A stretch of 5,108 nt of DNA from CAZWSE01 sp964636575. GTDB lineage: Bacteria; Pseudomonadota; Alphaproteobacteria; Rhodobacterales; Rhodobacteraceae. This document shows, one piece after another, positions 5,085-5,108 of the stretch (its first letter is position 1; each line of letters opens with the position of its first letter). The notes beneath the pieces are model-generated. The model did no database searches, had not been told where the DNA came from, and worked only from the letters and a program-made list of their open reading frames with translations. The position numbers were made by a program, and so were the translations under genes. The stretch spans positions 1 to 5,108 of the forward strand of contig CAZWSE010000159.1 of the NCBI GenBank assembly GCA_964636575.1, written 5' to 3'.

Positions 5085-5108
5085 TTATAGGTCTTTCAGC
5101 ACGCCCCC
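5085..5108 (-). CDS. Possible 3' end of a convergent gene at the right edge
   Basis: On the minus strand the frame entering from the right edge reads G-G-V-L-K-D-L and stops at TAA (5087-5085). The codons are ordinary for the host apart from CTA, and the stop falls just outside ccdB, giving a plausible convergent arrangement with about 38 bases between the two stops. Seven codons are too few to identify a product or to exclude chance. Confidence 0.25.
   Translation of the reverse strand, partial: GGVLKDL

Overview
This window looks like chromosomal DNA from a GC-rich alphaproteobacterium, most likely a Rhodobacteraceae (Roseobacter-group) member. That placement rests on the style of the proteins, the codon use and the gene types; no marker gene is present to confirm it.

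Layout. Positions 1-3045 hold a tightly packed minus-strand acyl-CoA catabolism operon. In transcription order it contains a possible 8-codon leader ORF (3032-3006), a class I adenylate-forming acyl-CoA synthetase (3009-1303), a 3-hydroxyacyl-CoA dehydrogenase (1306-14), and the first codons of another gene (from 17) that runs off the left edge. Every junction in this chain is a 4-base ATGA overlap, so translation is probably coupled throughout. Upstream lies a short non-coding stretch with two small palindromes (3088-3154), then exactly 100 Ns (3171-3270). These Ns are an assembly gap that removes the last few codons of a minus-strand CurA-type NADP-dependent oxidoreductase (4295-3271).

The 221-base intergenic region 4296-4516 holds an interrupted inverted repeat and, near its right end, an AT-rich promoter/operator region. 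From there a plus-strand ccdA-ccdB toxin-antitoxin pair (4517-5046) is read. The last 24 bases may hold the 3' end of a convergent minus-strand gene.

How the genes work together. The synthetase would activate a carboxylic acid to its CoA thioester and the dehydrogenase would oxidise a 3-hydroxyacyl-CoA intermediate. The cut-off gene could supply a missing beta-oxidation step, but only about five codons of it are visible. The CurA-like reductase reduces activated C=C bonds with NADPH. It may or may not belong to the same pathway, because the gap makes its linkage uncertain. ccdAB is an independent module: CcdB is a gyrase poison and CcdA neutralises it and autoregulates the operon.

I see no clearly new biological system. 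The points most worth a second look are the leader ORF coupled to the synthetase start, the dehydrogenase that resembles the back half of a multifunctional beta-oxidation enzyme, the CcdB C-terminus, and a 9-base direct repeat bracketing ccdAB.
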